From Orobanche coerulescens (lineage: Eukaryota; Streptophyta; Magnoliopsida; Lamiales; Orobanchaceae): a DNA stretch of 64,000 nucleotides. This document shows positions 33,881-47,131 of the stretch, in pieces. A program made the translations under genes and the position numbers. Positions within the stretch are counted from its first letter, which is position 1. Each line of letters begins with the position of its first letter. The notes beneath the pieces are model-generated. The model did not search any database. It worked only from the letters and a program-made list of their open reading frames with translations, and was not told the origin of the DNA. The stretch spans positions 128,685,358 through 128,749,357 of the forward strand of contig CM065816.1 in NCBI GenBank assembly GCA_033398695.1, read 5' to 3'.

Positions 33881-36564
33881 TTTCGATTAGGAAAAAATAT
33901 GCTAATTGAACAATCTATTACAAAGCTGGAAGAGGATAAAGGACGGCTGGGAGAGATTAACAACCGGTGAATCAAGTCGCGAGTAATGACGGTAGTGCTG
34001 CTGTCGATGATGATGATCTAAATATTACTTCGCTGATAGTTATAGCTTATAACCATCCAAGGTCTTATAATACTTTACAGAATATCCTTTTAAATTTGTT
34101 CAATTTCATAATAATAAAAATGTTTGCTTCTATAATCACGTTCTCCAACTGCTCTACATTTTGTTGATTCTTTGGTGGGAACGGAGTTTCGAATTCATAT
34201 TATAGTACATTAAGTTTTTTGATTGTTTACAGAATTGCAGGATACTGTTCTCGAACTTGAATTCGATTTTAAGTGGTGAATAATCAATCAATTTACCATG
34301 CTTTAGGTTAACCTTCAAAATCATGGACGATTTTGACAAATGAATATTTGTTATGAAACGACCAAGAATCAACCCTAACCCTCTATATTTTCCGGTTTAT
34401 TTAGGCCAACCTATAGGGTTCGGGTTGGGTTGACATCCCTAAATTGTATGTTGCTAATTTTATTTCTTACAAGGATAGTGATGATAATACAATTACTACA
34501 AATGTTGTATACAAATAAGTCTTCAGGAATCTGTAAAATCAGAACTTTTCATCATAATATGGTTTTACTTTTCATTATGGTTTTATTTGATGAATCAACA
34601 TTGACGTTTTGATGTATGATATGATGTAGTCAATTAAGTAAATTGTGAAAAAAGCTCACATTATATCACATATTGTCGATTCTCGATAGACTTTGTTCCG
34701 TCCTACGTTTTGCCACCTTTAATTTCGTCAGAGAAAATGTGCAAACACATTTATTTCTCTGATAAAAAAGTGTGGAAATCGGACTATTATAGTAGAGGTC
34801 TATTTACTTATTTATTATTTAAAATCTACTCTATATTTATTTATTTCCCCGATCAAAAAAAGGGTGTGGAAATTAGAATAGTTTAGTGGAGGTCTATTTA
34901 CTTATCCATTGTATATATATATACATAAAATAATGCAGTTGATGGCAATTGATTTGAAATTAATTACAAATATATTGATGGCAATTTTGTGAATTAAGAA
35001 AAATTTGTGATCATAATTTATCTAAATCTTTTTTTAAAAATAAATCATAACCGTGCACTTCTGTTGTATTCCCGTCCCCCTTTTTTTTAGCTACAGTAGT
35101 ACGTTTTTACATGTTTATTTTTCTCTTATTTTTAGAGCAAAAAAAGTGCTTTTTTCGTGGAGTATTATGAACTAAAAATTGTTCAATTTTTATTTTATTT
35201 TATTTATAATTTTCTCATGTCTTAAAATTGTACTATTTAGTTTACGACAGCATATGGCATTATGCATCTCGAATTAAAAAATTGCAATACGAACTTCAAT
35301 TTGACAAAATTATGCTATAATAAAAAGGGGATTATCCATTTAAAATTAATTTGAAATTGATATCAAATTAATTTGGATGGCATTTTTGTAAATTAAGAAA
35401 AAAATATATAAATAAAATTATACTACTAAATAATTTGTGAGGAAACTAAAAACTACCCCTATGTGCGTGGGAGAGAGTTGGAGAGAATTGGAGGGAGAGA
35501 GTGAGAGAATGTTGTTTCCTCCGTCGAAAATTATAAAAATATTTTCTTTTAATACGAATTTTAATAAAACAGTTGAGTGTGTGGTGGATGGAATAAATAA
35601 AAAAAAAAATAGCGAAGATTATAAAAAGTGATGAGTCATTTGCTAAAAAAAATGTGGCAAGTTTTATTTTTTTCTTCTTTGTGCAACGCATGTATTTGGT
35701 TTTTTGTCATTTGTCCATCTCTTTCATTTCTTCTTTTTTTCTCTCTAAAAGTTAAGCAATTTTGATTATAATAAAAATATATAATATGTATTTTATGATA
35801 AAAACTTGACAATTTATTCAATTTGAGATACTATTATAACGTCCCAATCGCCATCACCATCACCCTCGCCTCCGACTCAAAACCGCTGGCGCTCAACTCC
35901 ACCACCAAACTTGCACTTGTTTCCTATACTACATTACTGCCTTCGCAGGGCTCTTCACCATCTTCTACTTCTTCACTTAGCTTTCATGCATTGTTGCTAG
36001 CTATAGATTAATTAATTAGTTTTTTTTTTCATTATAGTATTATTTTTTTCTGTTGCTGTTTAATTCGAATTCAATGATTGACTTGATTTAAGATTCTCGT
36101 CTTTATTTATTTAAGATCAGGGTTGTCGGAATGTTCGTCACGTTCAAATTCAAAACAATAAGAAGCGCGTGTATTCGAACGTAGAATTTTGAATTAATTA
36201 AATGTGGAAAATCAAAAATTGATCGAAAATTCATGTATCTAGACGCAATTACCCCTTTAATATCATGCCGATTCTCTGAAAGGTTGATTATAGCTGTTTA
36301 TTTGAAGACGTGAATGCTGCAGAAAATTATACAATTTCACTGAAGATGTGACAGTTGCAAACTGGAGAATATATGCAAAGCTCAAATGATCCAATTTTTA
36401 CCATCTTCAGCACTCCAAAGAGCCAGCAGCTTTTCATTGTGTCATCTCCAATAATCCGACCCGACCCGACCCAACCCAACCTGAAGACTTTCAATTACAG
36501 CTTAAGCTCTTTCTTTCTCCACAAGTAGAGAGTTTGTTGGGATCTCTTCTGATTTCTCTCTGGT
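33881..36564. other. AT-rich intergenic DNA
   Basis: No supported gene. There are several short poly-A and poly-T runs and a partial repeat of GTCTATTTACTTAT at about 34797 and 34892. A C-rich stretch at 35840-36000 could encode a short peptide on the plus strand but shows no motif. Confidence 0.6.
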
Positions 36565-36715
36565 TTAAGCACCTCGTTCGACTAATCCAATCCTCCACAC
36601 CACATAATGAATCAGAGGGGCTAGAATTGCTTTGCCAGGAAATATCAGATCTTGAGCTTTCAAATTTACTTCCAGAGAAGTTGCATCCTCAGTAATGCTG
36701 CTCGAGAAAACCGAA
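36565..36715 (-). other. Exon-like open segment downstream of the methyltransferase stop
   Basis: Preceded on the minus strand by an acceptor-like TTATTTTAG, it encodes a coherent peptide containing TEDATSLEVNLKAQDLIFPG and HYVVWRIGLVERGA, then TAA. It lies 90 bp beyond the methyltransferase stop, and a strong donor-like sequence (CCG/GTAAGTGAG) sits just after that stop. It may be a 3' UTR exon, an alternative last exon or a relic of another gene. I do not recognise the peptide. Confidence 0.35.
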
Positions 36716-36805
36716 CTAAAATAAAGGTGCGTCCAAAAATGAATATCGATTCTTTATGGGATCAAAGGAGCCAGCAGCTAACAGCATGACTCACTTACCG
36801 GTAGG

Positions 36806-39800
36806 TCAGGTAGATCTTAAAAGGCGAGCTGCAAAGGCTCCGTCAAGCGAGTGTTTGGCAGGGTTGGAGCTGTAGAATCCACCTTCAGTGACAAACGGTG
36901 GAGACACGTATTTGTCTACCGGATCTACACAGAATTCCTGAACAGACTTTCCATTTCGCTTAGCACACTAAAAAAGCATCTCCCTGAATATAGCTATATG
37001 ATGATCAAGGTCCTAAGCCTAAGGTGGCCAACTATGATATTGCCTACGTATTTTTGTAATTGGAAGCATGCATGATTCTTTTAGATGGAAGCAACATGCA
37101 AAGAGCTAGGTAACGTCTGCGGGCACTCACCGGATGTCTCAGGAGAAAAGCAGAAACTCTTTCTTCGTTCTCCTCAGGATCGACTGAACAGGTGCCGTAT
37201 ATTAGAACTCCACCAGGCTTTACCAAGCTGTACATGCAAACCAAAGTTATAGTAAAACAGTACAATGAGAGAGAATTGTTGAAATCACATAATCTAAACT
37301 GAAGTTTGAGACACTATATTTGCAAAGAAAAAAAGTTAAATTTAAATAATATCTGAATAGACTCACTTAGAAGCTGAATCAAGAAGTGCATCTTGCAAAT
37401 TTATAAGTTCCTCCATGTCTTCCAGTCTCCTATTCCAGCGCAAATCCGCTCTCTGTATTAAAGAAAAACGAGGGCTCGAGAAAATAAGCAGAAACGAAAC
37501 TAGGAAAAAAAAGAATAAAATAAATAATAAACAGTAGGAAAAGGATTACCTCAAATTAATTTTGATCATAGTTGAATAAAGCAATATGACTCAACTGAGA
37601 TGAAATAGAATGATTTATAGTTGTTCTACAAGTGCTATTTTGTGTAATTCAGTATCTAGTTTCTTTAATTAAGGATCATTAGGATTTCTGTTTTAGAGTT
37701 TAGAGGCGGATTTGCTGGGCAAGTTGAAATGACAAATCTGCAATAGAAAGTCAGGCATTTCTCTGAAGGTCTATTTCTTCTTCTCCGATTATTTCCCAAA
37801 GATTAAAAGAATTCCTCGTTCGCTGTTCTTTTCTGAGTGTTTGTTAACCTTAGCTCTATCAGTTTAGGAGCTACGGAAATGAAAAGATTCGATGATCCAT
37901 TCCCTGCAGGAGTCGATCTGTAACATAATATACCTTAGATAGTACACCCAATCCAGAACAAGGAGCATCCAGCAGAACTTTATCACCTTTCAAGCAGTTA
38001 CTATCCTGAAAAATTGAGAAAAAAATAAAAACAAAAGAGAAATGATATATAATATCTCCTTCAAAATAATACACTATCGTCCCTTACAAGTGTACGAAGA
38101 TCAGCATGGATGGTAGTGATAACTTGATCGAGTTCGTGCAACTTGGCTGTCTCTTTGAGGATTCTCAATCGGCCCTTGTTCACGTCAACTGCGCTTATGC
38201 TTCCTGATAAGAAAGTCACCATAACGTCACCACTCAACGATATAGCTTTTACCATGATTGAATTTGTATTATAGTTTGGAATGATAACACGATCTAGTAT
38301 CTGCCGAAAGATTTGTTTGTTCAGAAAAGGTTGTGTAACGTTAGTCCCATAGTTGTTAAAGGCGAAAGGCGCACCAAGGCGATTCGGGCTCCCATCGCCT
38401 GAGGCGCAAGGCGCAAGGCGAGGCGCGCGCCTGAGAGATGTGAGGCGCATAAAAACTAAAAAATAAATTAAATTGTATTATAAAATTTACAAAAACAGTC
38501 ACAAGAAAATATAACTATCCACAAAAAACTTGATAATTAATAAAATGAAGTGTCAATACAACAAAATGACTCACTAAACTGGCTGCACTTCTTTTTCTCA
38601 TGAAGTACTAGTCGTTCCATGCAATTCTCGATGCGATTTTCATTTGGATCATTCGGAAACAGCCTCTCTGTGTTAAGACAGTGGTAAGGCTGCGTACATC
38701 CGATCTCCCCTTACCCCGCTTTTTGCGGGAGCCGTTGAGGCATTGGGGTAATGTTGTTGTTGTTGTTGTTGAAGTGTGAATACAACCAAATAACTTTTAA
38801 ATATTCTGAAAAATAAAGAAAAAAACAAAAAAGAAGTCATATTGCCGAGGCGCACCAAGGCGCAGCAAAAAGGCGCACCAAGGCGCGCGCCTGGCTGAAG
38901 TCGCCCGCCTGGAGGCTTAAAAGGCGACCTGACTTTTTTTCTGCGCGCCTTGCGCCCGAGGCGCGCCTTTAACAACTATGGTTAGTCCTAAGATCTAGTC
39001 AAATTGGTATCATTAAAATGATTTGTCATAAATTAGAACAAGTTGGTGGTTTCAACCAAATAACAATTACAGGGTTTCCTCCAGGAATAAATGAATAGGC
39101 ATAGTAACACTTCATTTTTATCTCATCTACAAATTTCTTTTTATGTTTTGAAACCATACTCTTCAACAGATCAGATCCCACATTCTACAGCATTGTACCT
39201 TGCCCATTCAGACACGAGGCCATGAAAAGAGTCTTTCCGCCTGGAGCAGCACAACAGTCGATAATGCTATCGCCGGGTTTTGGATCCACAATTGTAACCA
39301 CCAATCCTGCACAAAAAGTTTGCATTCAGCAACCAATAAGAATTACGCATATGGATTAAAGTAATTGAGTAGCACGGCCCAGTGCTTGTGCGCGATTCAC
39401 AAGAATAATGAGATAAATGCACTCAGGTTTCTTAATATTGACAAGAAAATGTGTGCCGTGTGGCCAGCACCCAGCAGACAAGATGGATTTGCAAGGGAAC
39501 AATGAGAATTTTTGTATAAAGTAGACAATATCCTGCCAAGAAGAAAAGAGAAACTATAACAAGACGGGATAATTCTATGGCGGAGGAAGTTCATCGTTGG
39601 TAAATCTGTTGGCTTCCAAATGAAGTTTCGTGGGACATGAAGATTACCCGCACTCTCATCCTGGACCGAACAGAAACCCTTTTTCAGTAATCCAGCTTGT
39701 ATGATAACCTGGAAGAAGTAAATGTGGACTACTCAGGACTCGGAATGAAACATTGACCACATGTTATCAGCCAAACAGTCAATAAATAGGATATATCAGT

Positions 39801-42724
39801 TTTGGCAATAACAGGAAGAAACAAGTTGCAGAGTAACAAAGTGGGGACCACATTCAGCTTAAACAAATGATACCATAAGAATGACATGAAGATTGATTAG
39901 ATTTCAATGTTCTACTAAGATAAAGAAAGGAAAAAAATGAAGTATGTTGTGGAGAATGTAAAAATTTGTACCTGCATCCCTGTTCTTATGCGGACGAAAT
40001 CATCCAAGTGCTGAGAAAGTTCATACGGAACCTAAAGTTGATGAGAAAAGGAAAAAGTAAAAAAAAAAATAAAAAAATCACCATTGACAAAAGTTGAGAC
40101 ATAATAACAATGATGGTAATAATAATAATAATAATAATTATTATTATTTTCAGCAAGTATTTCAACCCTTCTTCGTGAGCATTCTGTGTCTATGAGAAAA
40201 GATTAAGTACCAACCTTTAACTTTTCAAGTTCTCCAACGAGATCTGCCCTCGTGAAGCCTTTACCTGTGTTTGCTCTTAAATCATCATCACAAGACATGG
40301 TGAGTGATAGCAGATGTATGCTTTTGAAAATAAAAAAGGTGTCCAAACGGGTAAAAAGGAAACCTGATGCTGAAACCAGGATCAGTGTTATTCCATGTCA
40401 TAAACTTGATAGCTTCATCAAGACCAAGGTGATTAATCCATCGTCTCACCATCCACTAGAAAACATGTAAATGATAGTAGGGTCCGTCCAAGTGAGGTTT
40501 CAAGGTATGTGAGAATCCTAGAAGTAACGCTATCAACGGGGAACCCAAATTCTCTAGAATGTACATACTGAAAGTTCACATGCATTCCTTATACCTCAAT
40601 ATTTGTCAAAGGCATCCAGAAAACCCTTTCTTGAGCATTGACATGTAAATGTCTCTAGATCATAATGACTCATTGTTCCATTCAAAGAGGCTGACATTTT
40701 TTTTGAAAATTTTCAAAGAGTAAAGAAAAGGTAATACAGCAATGCACACAGACAGAAAGATGTGGTCTTTACAGCTGCAGGAGAGAAAGCTCAATCGAGC
40801 AAGAATTATGTTTATTAAAACCACTGTAGAACTAAAAGCTGAAAGACAAACTCACAACAGGATGAGAATGAATTGTGGCCAAAGCACGTGCTCGCTGCCT
40901 GTCATCACCATCCACTTTTGGCTCAGGGAGCAAGTTTCTCTCCTGTAGACATTCACAATGAAGGAAAGTCACTAAAATATCATAGATACCCTAAGATATA
41001 TTTGAATAGCAGAAGGCTGACCTTAAGCGACACTAGCTTCCTCAAAAGCGCATTAACCATATTCCCAGCACCAACTCTTAGTGCAGCTTTTGCAAGCTTC
41101 ACATTCTATCAGATCCGAATAAGAGAAACATAAATAAGAAAGATGAAAGGAGTGTCAACCAACCACAACTATCATGTGTATAAACTCAAATATTTAAATA
41201 TTTTACCTATAATAAGACAAAGTTAGCATAGGAAATTATATTAGGAATATCATCTTTCATCTGGAAAGGTGGAAAAATAATTGAGAAAAGAGATTGTAGG
41301 AAACCTCATTCGATTATAACAAAATGAAATTTTGAAATGCCACTTTATTGAGGTCTAGAACCCACATATCTACTCATTTACATTTCTTATATGCAGTCAC
41401 AAACAAGAAAACTCTAATTGGTGGGGAATATAATGGTCACAAACAAGAAAACTCTAATTGAGATCTTATGCATCCACATACCTCATCAACAACCGCATAT
41501 GGAGGCATTTCAAGCTTTACAATCTCATAGAAACCAATTCGGAGAATCTGACAAGAATGCGTGTAAGCGTGCATCATTCAGAATTACTGTACCAGTCCTT
41601 GCAGAGGTCAACTATGGCATCACATCATCCAAATTATAAATACTATCTACCTGTAGTAGAAGAGGTTCCATACTTCTAATGGTGTTTTCATCATGACAAA
41701 GTGAAAGAATCAAATGATCGAGGTATCTTTTCCAACGCGTGGTGCCCCCAACAGTTTGTGTAACCTACAAACCCACGCAACCTTTCTGTTACCAGATTTG
41801 ATTTGAATGACAAATGCAAGAGATAAGTGAGAGGAAAAACCAGCCGAAGATCTCTATCATCAACATCACGGGTCCGGAAACCAAGAGTTCTCTCAACGTA
41901 TCCCATCTCGTTATCCCCTGAACCCTTGCCTTGCTCATTCAACAGGTCAGCAAATGCACCACCAAGCTCAATCCGCATCAATCTCACAGCAGATACTATT
42001 TACGGATATAAAACAAGAATAAGTAGAACTTTTTTCACTAATTTAGCATAATTTCCAAATAAAATTATCGGATTGCAGACTTACAGAAACTGGGGAATCC
42101 ATAATTAAAGACAAACCTCTTCACCACTAAATGGTGCATATGTGATTTGCCACTTGGGCTTAAATATACTAGAACAATCAACCTCTAAAGCAAATTCATT
42201 TCTTTTTTACACCTAGATAAATTACTTGTATAGTCCAATGAATTAGATATACATATAATACGTATAATGTAGCATACCAGCTCTATGGGGCGATATTTCC
42301 AAATTCCGCTTCCGAGCATCGCCTGCACCATTAAAATGACTTGAAGCACGAATTTACCATCAATCTCATCTTATCCTAGAAAAAGATTGGAGAGAGAGAG
42401 AGATTGTACACCTCCTCCTCTACCCCCAGTAGTTGTAGTTTGTAGACGACCTGCAACACAATAACACAAACATCATTCTTGAAGAAAAAGCTTGAAATTG
42501 AAAGCAAAGCAAGGCCGGGAAATGCAAGGACCAGTTTTAGTTTTAGTTCTAGTAGTTGAAGAGTTGTCTCTGGAAGTACTCCGCTGGTTATGCTTCTCCA
42601 CAGCTACACAAGTTGAGCAGAAAACCCTTGGCACAGCGGCACTCACCATCCCAGCAGGCGCTGAAATTGGAAATGTACAGTTAATCTCACAGAAGAGTGA
42701 TGAGGGAGACCACACGGCCTCCAT
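36806..42724 (-). CDS. NusB-domain NSUN/RsmB-type rRNA (cytosine-5) methyltransferase, probably plastid
   Basis: Eighteen exons on the minus strand: 42724-42532, 42450-42412, 42322-42278, 41995-41841, 41764-41651, 41547-41482, 41105-41022, 40942-40856, 40455-40364, 40275-40215, 40031-39972, 39708-39648, 39306-39199, 38203-38088, 38005-37934, 37452-37367, 37227-37131, 36937-36806. They sum to 1668 nt, a clean 555-codon frame, all with GT-AG borders. The N-terminus is Ser/Thr-rich like a transit peptide. A NusB-type RNA-binding domain follows ([20 protein letters not shown]). The catalytic part has the SAM motif [23 protein letters not shown] and [13 protein letters not shown], so both cysteines of the NSUN mechanism are present, and ends [16 protein letters not shown]. 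Bacterial RsmB methylates 16S rRNA C967; the Arabidopsis counterpart is a NusB-NOL1/NOP2/sun protein. Plastid location is inference. The 5' leader is GA-rich. Confidence 0.9.
38348..38980. mobile_element. hAT-type non-autonomous element in an intron
   Basis: 633 bp with terminal inverted repeats CATAGTTGTTAAAGGCG and CGCCTTTAACAACTATG, flanked by the perfect 8-bp duplication GTTAGTCC (38340-38347, 38981-38988). An 8-bp duplication points to the hAT superfamily. Both subterminal regions are crowded with AGGCGC and AAGGCG words, likely transposase-binding repeats. It occupies most of the intron between exons 39199-39306 and 38088-38203 of the methyltransferase gene and leaves both splice sites intact. 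No transposase is encoded. Confidence 0.88.
38651..38772 (+). mobile_element. SINE 3' part nested in the hAT element
   Basis: CGGAAACAGCCTCTCTG, GGTAAGGCTGCGTACATC, CCCCTTACCCCGC and a terminal (GTT)n run match the layout of plant Au-type SINEs. The tRNA-like A and B boxes of the 5' half are not evident, so it is probably 5'-truncated. Confidence 0.65.
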
Positions 42725-43420
42725 TCTTTTAGGTGGAGAGAGGTGGAGAGAGAGAGAGAGGTGAAATGAAATCAAGAACACTATTAGGGAGGAGTGAGTG
42801 GTAGCAGCAGGTGCCACTATCCAATTTTATTCTAACACTACCTAAATGGAGGAAGTGATCACGTAGTACCCAATTTTTCTTTTTTCATACATAAAATCAC
42901 ATACAATATTTAAAATAAAAACATACCATTTCATTAAAAAAAAACATTACATAATACTTATAAAAAAACTACAACTTAAAAATTGAAACTAAAACTTAAA
43001 AAAAAAAAAAACATTACATAAGTTGAAATTAAAACAAGTTGAAACATTACATTAGTGTGTGTTTTTATTTGTATTTTGTGTGTTTTTATTTTGAAAAAAA
43101 TGAGTTGAAAAGGTTTGGTTTTAAAGGGAATTTTTTTTTATTTAATGCATACTAGTCGTTGGGGTATATCCCAAACGGTCGTTTTTTTCAAAGTTTCTCA
43201 CCTCCCACTCTCGGGCTCACAAGCCGAATTTGTTACTCGATCAAAGTACCCGAAGTTGACGGGGCGGTGTACCCGCTCGGCTTCACCTACTCGATGGCAC
43301 TACCCGTGCCCACTCCCTCCTCCCTTAGTTCTCAATTTCCTTCCAATACCATAAAACGTGTTGGCCGAGTTTTTTTATTATTATTATTTCATTATTCTAT
43401 TAACAATAATAACTTAAAAT
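42725..43420. other. Upstream region of the methyltransferase gene
   Basis: A GA-rich stretch at 42735-42765 lies in the presumed 5' UTR or core promoter. Beyond it the sequence is AT-rich with oligo-A runs (42930-43020), then a C-rich stretch at 43195-43340 with no clear gene. Confidence 0.5.
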
Positions 43421-43920
43421 GGGAATAGCTTATCTTACTCTTTTACATATAACATTATTTTTTTTTGTCCCAAGTTTAGCATCAATTCTTTTGATACCTA
43501 AATTGTCGGAATTAACCTTTACTCGAATGAATTCGAGTCATATAATGTACTTTCGAATAACAAAATTTCGAGTGAATTTGCAAAAATATACTAAGAAGTC
43601 ACCCGAAGAAGTCATTCGGGTTACTCGAATAAAAGAGTTACTCAAATTCAGCGTTCGTGTTACTCGACGGCGCATTCGTGTTACTCGACCGACGCATTCA
43701 TGTTACTCGATTTTGTATTCGTGTTACCCGGATGATAATCTTTCCTCAATATTGTATATTTTTGTAAGTTGACTCGAAATTTTGTTACTCGGAAGTACAA
43801 TATATGACACAAATGCATTCGAGTAAAGGTCAATTCCGACAATTTGGGTATCAAAAGAGTTGGTGTTAAACTTGGGGCAAAAAAAGAATAATATTATACG
43901 TAAAAGGGCACTTCAAGTTT
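43421..43920. mobile_element. Foldback element A with TTACTCG-type internal repeats
   Basis: The left arm (GGGAATAGCTTATCTTACTC onward) is the inverted complement of the right arm ending near TACGTAAAAGGGCACTTCAA, with arms of about 170-200 bp. The centre carries repeats of CGTGTTACTCG and ATTCGTGTTAC. Short frames starting MGIA and containing LTFTRMNSS come from the inverted arms and are not genes. Confidence 0.75.
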
Positions 43921-43985
43921 TCTCTCTAATTTAAAAAGCGCTCAGCTTCGGCGAATAGAAGAGTAAATCGAGTTATTTACCAAAG

Positions 43986-44610
43986 GTGGGAATAGCTAAC
44001 TTTGCCCTTTTACATATACCATTATTCTTTTTTGCCCCAAGTTTAACACCGAGTCTTTTAATATCCAAATTGTCGGAATTGACCTTTACCCGAATGAATT
44101 CGAGTTATATATTATACTTTCGAGTAACAAAATTTCAAGTCAACTTACAAAAATATATAAGATTGAGGAAGATTATCATCTGGGTAACACGAATACAAAA
44201 TCGAGTAACACGTATTGCCTATTCGAGTAACATGAATGCCCCAGTCGAGTAACACGATTGCCCATCGAGTAACACGATTGCCGCATTCGAGTAACCCGCT
44301 TCTATTCGAGTTACCCGAATTACTCATACGGGTTACTCGCATAGAAGCGAGTTACTCGAATGCGGCAATCATGTTACTCGAATGGAGCATTCGTGTTACT
44401 CGTTTTTGTATTCGTGTTACTCGGATGATAATCTTCCTCAATATTGTATATTTTTGTAAGTTGACTCGAAATTTTGTTACTCGAAAGTACAATATATAAC
44501 ACGAATGCATTTGAGTAAAGGTCAATTCCGGCAATTTGGCCATCAAAAGAGTTGGTGTTAAACTTGGGGCAAAAAAGAATAATGCTATATGTAAAAGGGC
44601 ACCGCAAGTT
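43986..44610. mobile_element. Foldback element B, same family
   Basis: Same arms as element A (GGGAATAGCTAACTTTGCCC; right end near GTAAAAGGGCACCGCAAG). Arms are over 200 bp and the centre holds about a dozen GAGTAACACGA or TCGTGTTACTC words in both orientations. The two elements sit head to tail 65 bp apart. Confidence 0.78.
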
Positions 44611-44628
44611 TTTTCTCTTACCAAGGGC

Positions 44629-45366
44629 GTAGTTTTAAAACCTATTTATCATATGGGTGTACTTTCAAACATATTTATCAAATATGTGTAGTTTTTTATT
44701 TAAGTGGGTTTTTATTATTTTTTTTCCAATTTAATGCCTTTTAGGTTTTACCTTCGTGAATTAAACGGAGATATTTACCTCTGCCCTCTGTAAACCCTAA
44801 ACCGCTCATCGCTCATCTCACCGGCGACGATTTGCATCAGACTTTTGACTATATCTCTCATTTCTTTGTTTCTTTTTGCAGATAAAGATTGGTCATCAGC
44901 TCAAGATATTCGGAAGAAATTGCGAATGTTATTTTGTCTTTTCGTTTTTGTAAGAAGTCGTTGGTTTAGTACCTTAAAACTTTGTGATAGTGTTGGTTTT
45001 AATTTTTTATTGTTAGCATTGTTGAACAATTGTTATGATTGTCATATAAGACATAATAAAAAATAGTAAAAAATAGCAGTAAAGATAGTAAAAAAAACAG
45101 TAAAAAAACATTTAAAAAAAGCAGTAAAAAAATAAAAAACAGTAAAAAATAGTTTGAAAGAGGCAGTAAAAAAAGCAGAAAAAACAGTAAAAACAGTTTA
45201 AAAAATACAGTAAAAAAACAGTTAAAAAAGCAGTTAAAAAACAAAAAAAATAATAATTTTAAAAAAGGTAAAAAAAACAATAAAAATCCACTTAAATAGA
45301 AAACTACACCTATTTGTTAAATATGTTTGAAAATACGCCTATATGGTAAATATGTTTTAAAACTAC
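44629..45366. mobile_element. MULE-like terminal-inverted-repeat element with possible captured leader
   Basis: Inverted repeats of about 88 bp: GTAGTTTTAAAACCTATTTA at the left and its complement ending AATATGTTTTAAAACTAC at the right. Inside is a plant 5'-UTR-like stretch (TAAACCCTAAACCGCTCATC, ~44795), a pyrimidine-rich acceptor-like TTTTTGCAG (44873-44881) and a short open segment (DKDWSSAQDIRKKLRM). The remainder is A-rich with repeated CAGTAAAAAA. This resembles a Pack-MULE carrying a gene start. The target duplication was not resolved. Confidence 0.55.
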
Positions 45367-45375
45367 ACTCATCTA

Positions 45376-46499
45376 TCTATACTTCTATTAAAAGAAAGTC
45401 GTGACACATGTCACTTTGTAAGTTATTTGAATTTTTTTCTAAAATATAGCTTATAAATACAGGGATGTATTTTTAAATTTCAAGAATTTTTTTTGGATAT
45501 GTGTTGTTGGAGTTTTATTCCACAACATACACTCATCTACGAATAAAAAAAATTTCTTTATTTTTTTAGCTTAAAATTCTAAATATTTATAGTTTTTATA
45601 TCAAATTTAGTTTTAATAAAAAATATATCAAATTAATTCTTATTTTACGATCTTCAATTAGACATCTGTATTGAATATAATACATTTGATGGATTTATAT
45701 TATCAGCCGATTGCACAAAAAACTTTTATTAGAAAAAATATGAATATTAATTTTGAGTAAAATTAATAGATGCAAAATAAAAATAAATTACCTCATTTTT
45801 ATGAAATTTGATTTAACTCACATTGCTTACATAAAAAATAAATTATGATATTTATTTAACTATAATAACTAAAAGTAATAAAACGCATTGTGCACACACT
45901 CATATATTAGGACTTAATCACATATTACTTTCGTCACAAAATTTGTTCCTACCTTTTTTCGGTATGTTCAGAAAATTTGTTCATGTAATGGACACTAATT
46001 GACTTAACACTATGCTAATGTGTTACTCTTTCTTCAATTATATTACACTTCATAATACACTAAATAAGTTTTTTATTAACATTAAGATAATGTGATACTC
46101 ATGTTGAAGATCCCCAAAAACAAATTTAGAGATCGAGAAATTATTTTTTAATAAGCGAATATTTTGTCTGGTGCATCACATTGGAGAACATCTAGTTTGT
46201 TAAATAACTCAAAGTAAATCTACACAAACATCACTCTTACGAGGCATTATCCAACTCATGCGATGCACGGTCTTTGGTTGAATATCTACGTGTTTTGTAC
46301 GTAATGTTGGGACAGACAGTTGAATGAGCAGATGGCAGAATTTAAATGCCTTTTAGAGAAGTTTATATGTTTTTTTTATTGTTATTGTCGTTTTATTTTA
46401 GTCTATTTAATTAGTTATATGAAATGTGACTTTACTAACCCGTATGTTTCTCCGGGGTTGTTTTTGGTTTATTCAACCCGTGCGATGCACCGATTGTAT
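45376..46499 (+). mobile_element. Helitron-like remnant
   Basis: Begins TCTATACTTCTATTAAAAG and ends near CAACCCGTGCGATGCACCG (~46474), both typical of plant non-autonomous Helitron termini. A second terminus-like ACTCATGCGATGCACGGTC lies at about 46255, so two copies may be nested. No Rep/helicase is present and the terminal CTAG-type end is not clean. Confidence 0.42.
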
Positions 46500-46570
46500 C
46501 TAAAATTTCATAACTAAAATTTAACCATCTTGTAATTTATACTATCATTTAAAAGTTCCGAGAACAGTCC

Positions 46571-46905
<335 letters not shown>

Positions 46906-47131
46906 CTGAAATCACAAATCAGTTTCAATTTAGTCACACTAATTAATCAGTTCTAACTATTTCCATATCAAATTAATATCACATAATTCCACGCCATATT
47001 GTTAATTAGGATCGACCTCTTAATTCAATACATATAATCGCAACAAAGTGTTGGCAAAATAAATCGAATACTTGAATGAACAGTACAAAATTGAAAAGAC
47101 AATTTATTTTATTAAAACCCTACAAAGAAAG

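Noticed and set aside
35823..36011. 62-codon plus-strand ORF in C-rich DNA
   Set aside because: No motif, no neighbouring exon and several frames equally open.
43419..44624. Related 88-117 codon ORFs starting MGIA or MVREK
   Set aside because: They are the inverted arms of the foldback elements read three times; no independent coding evidence.
44999..45280. Phe/Leu-rich minus-strand ORF of 93 codons
   Set aside because: Translation of an A-rich CAGTAAAAAA repeat; not a membrane protein.
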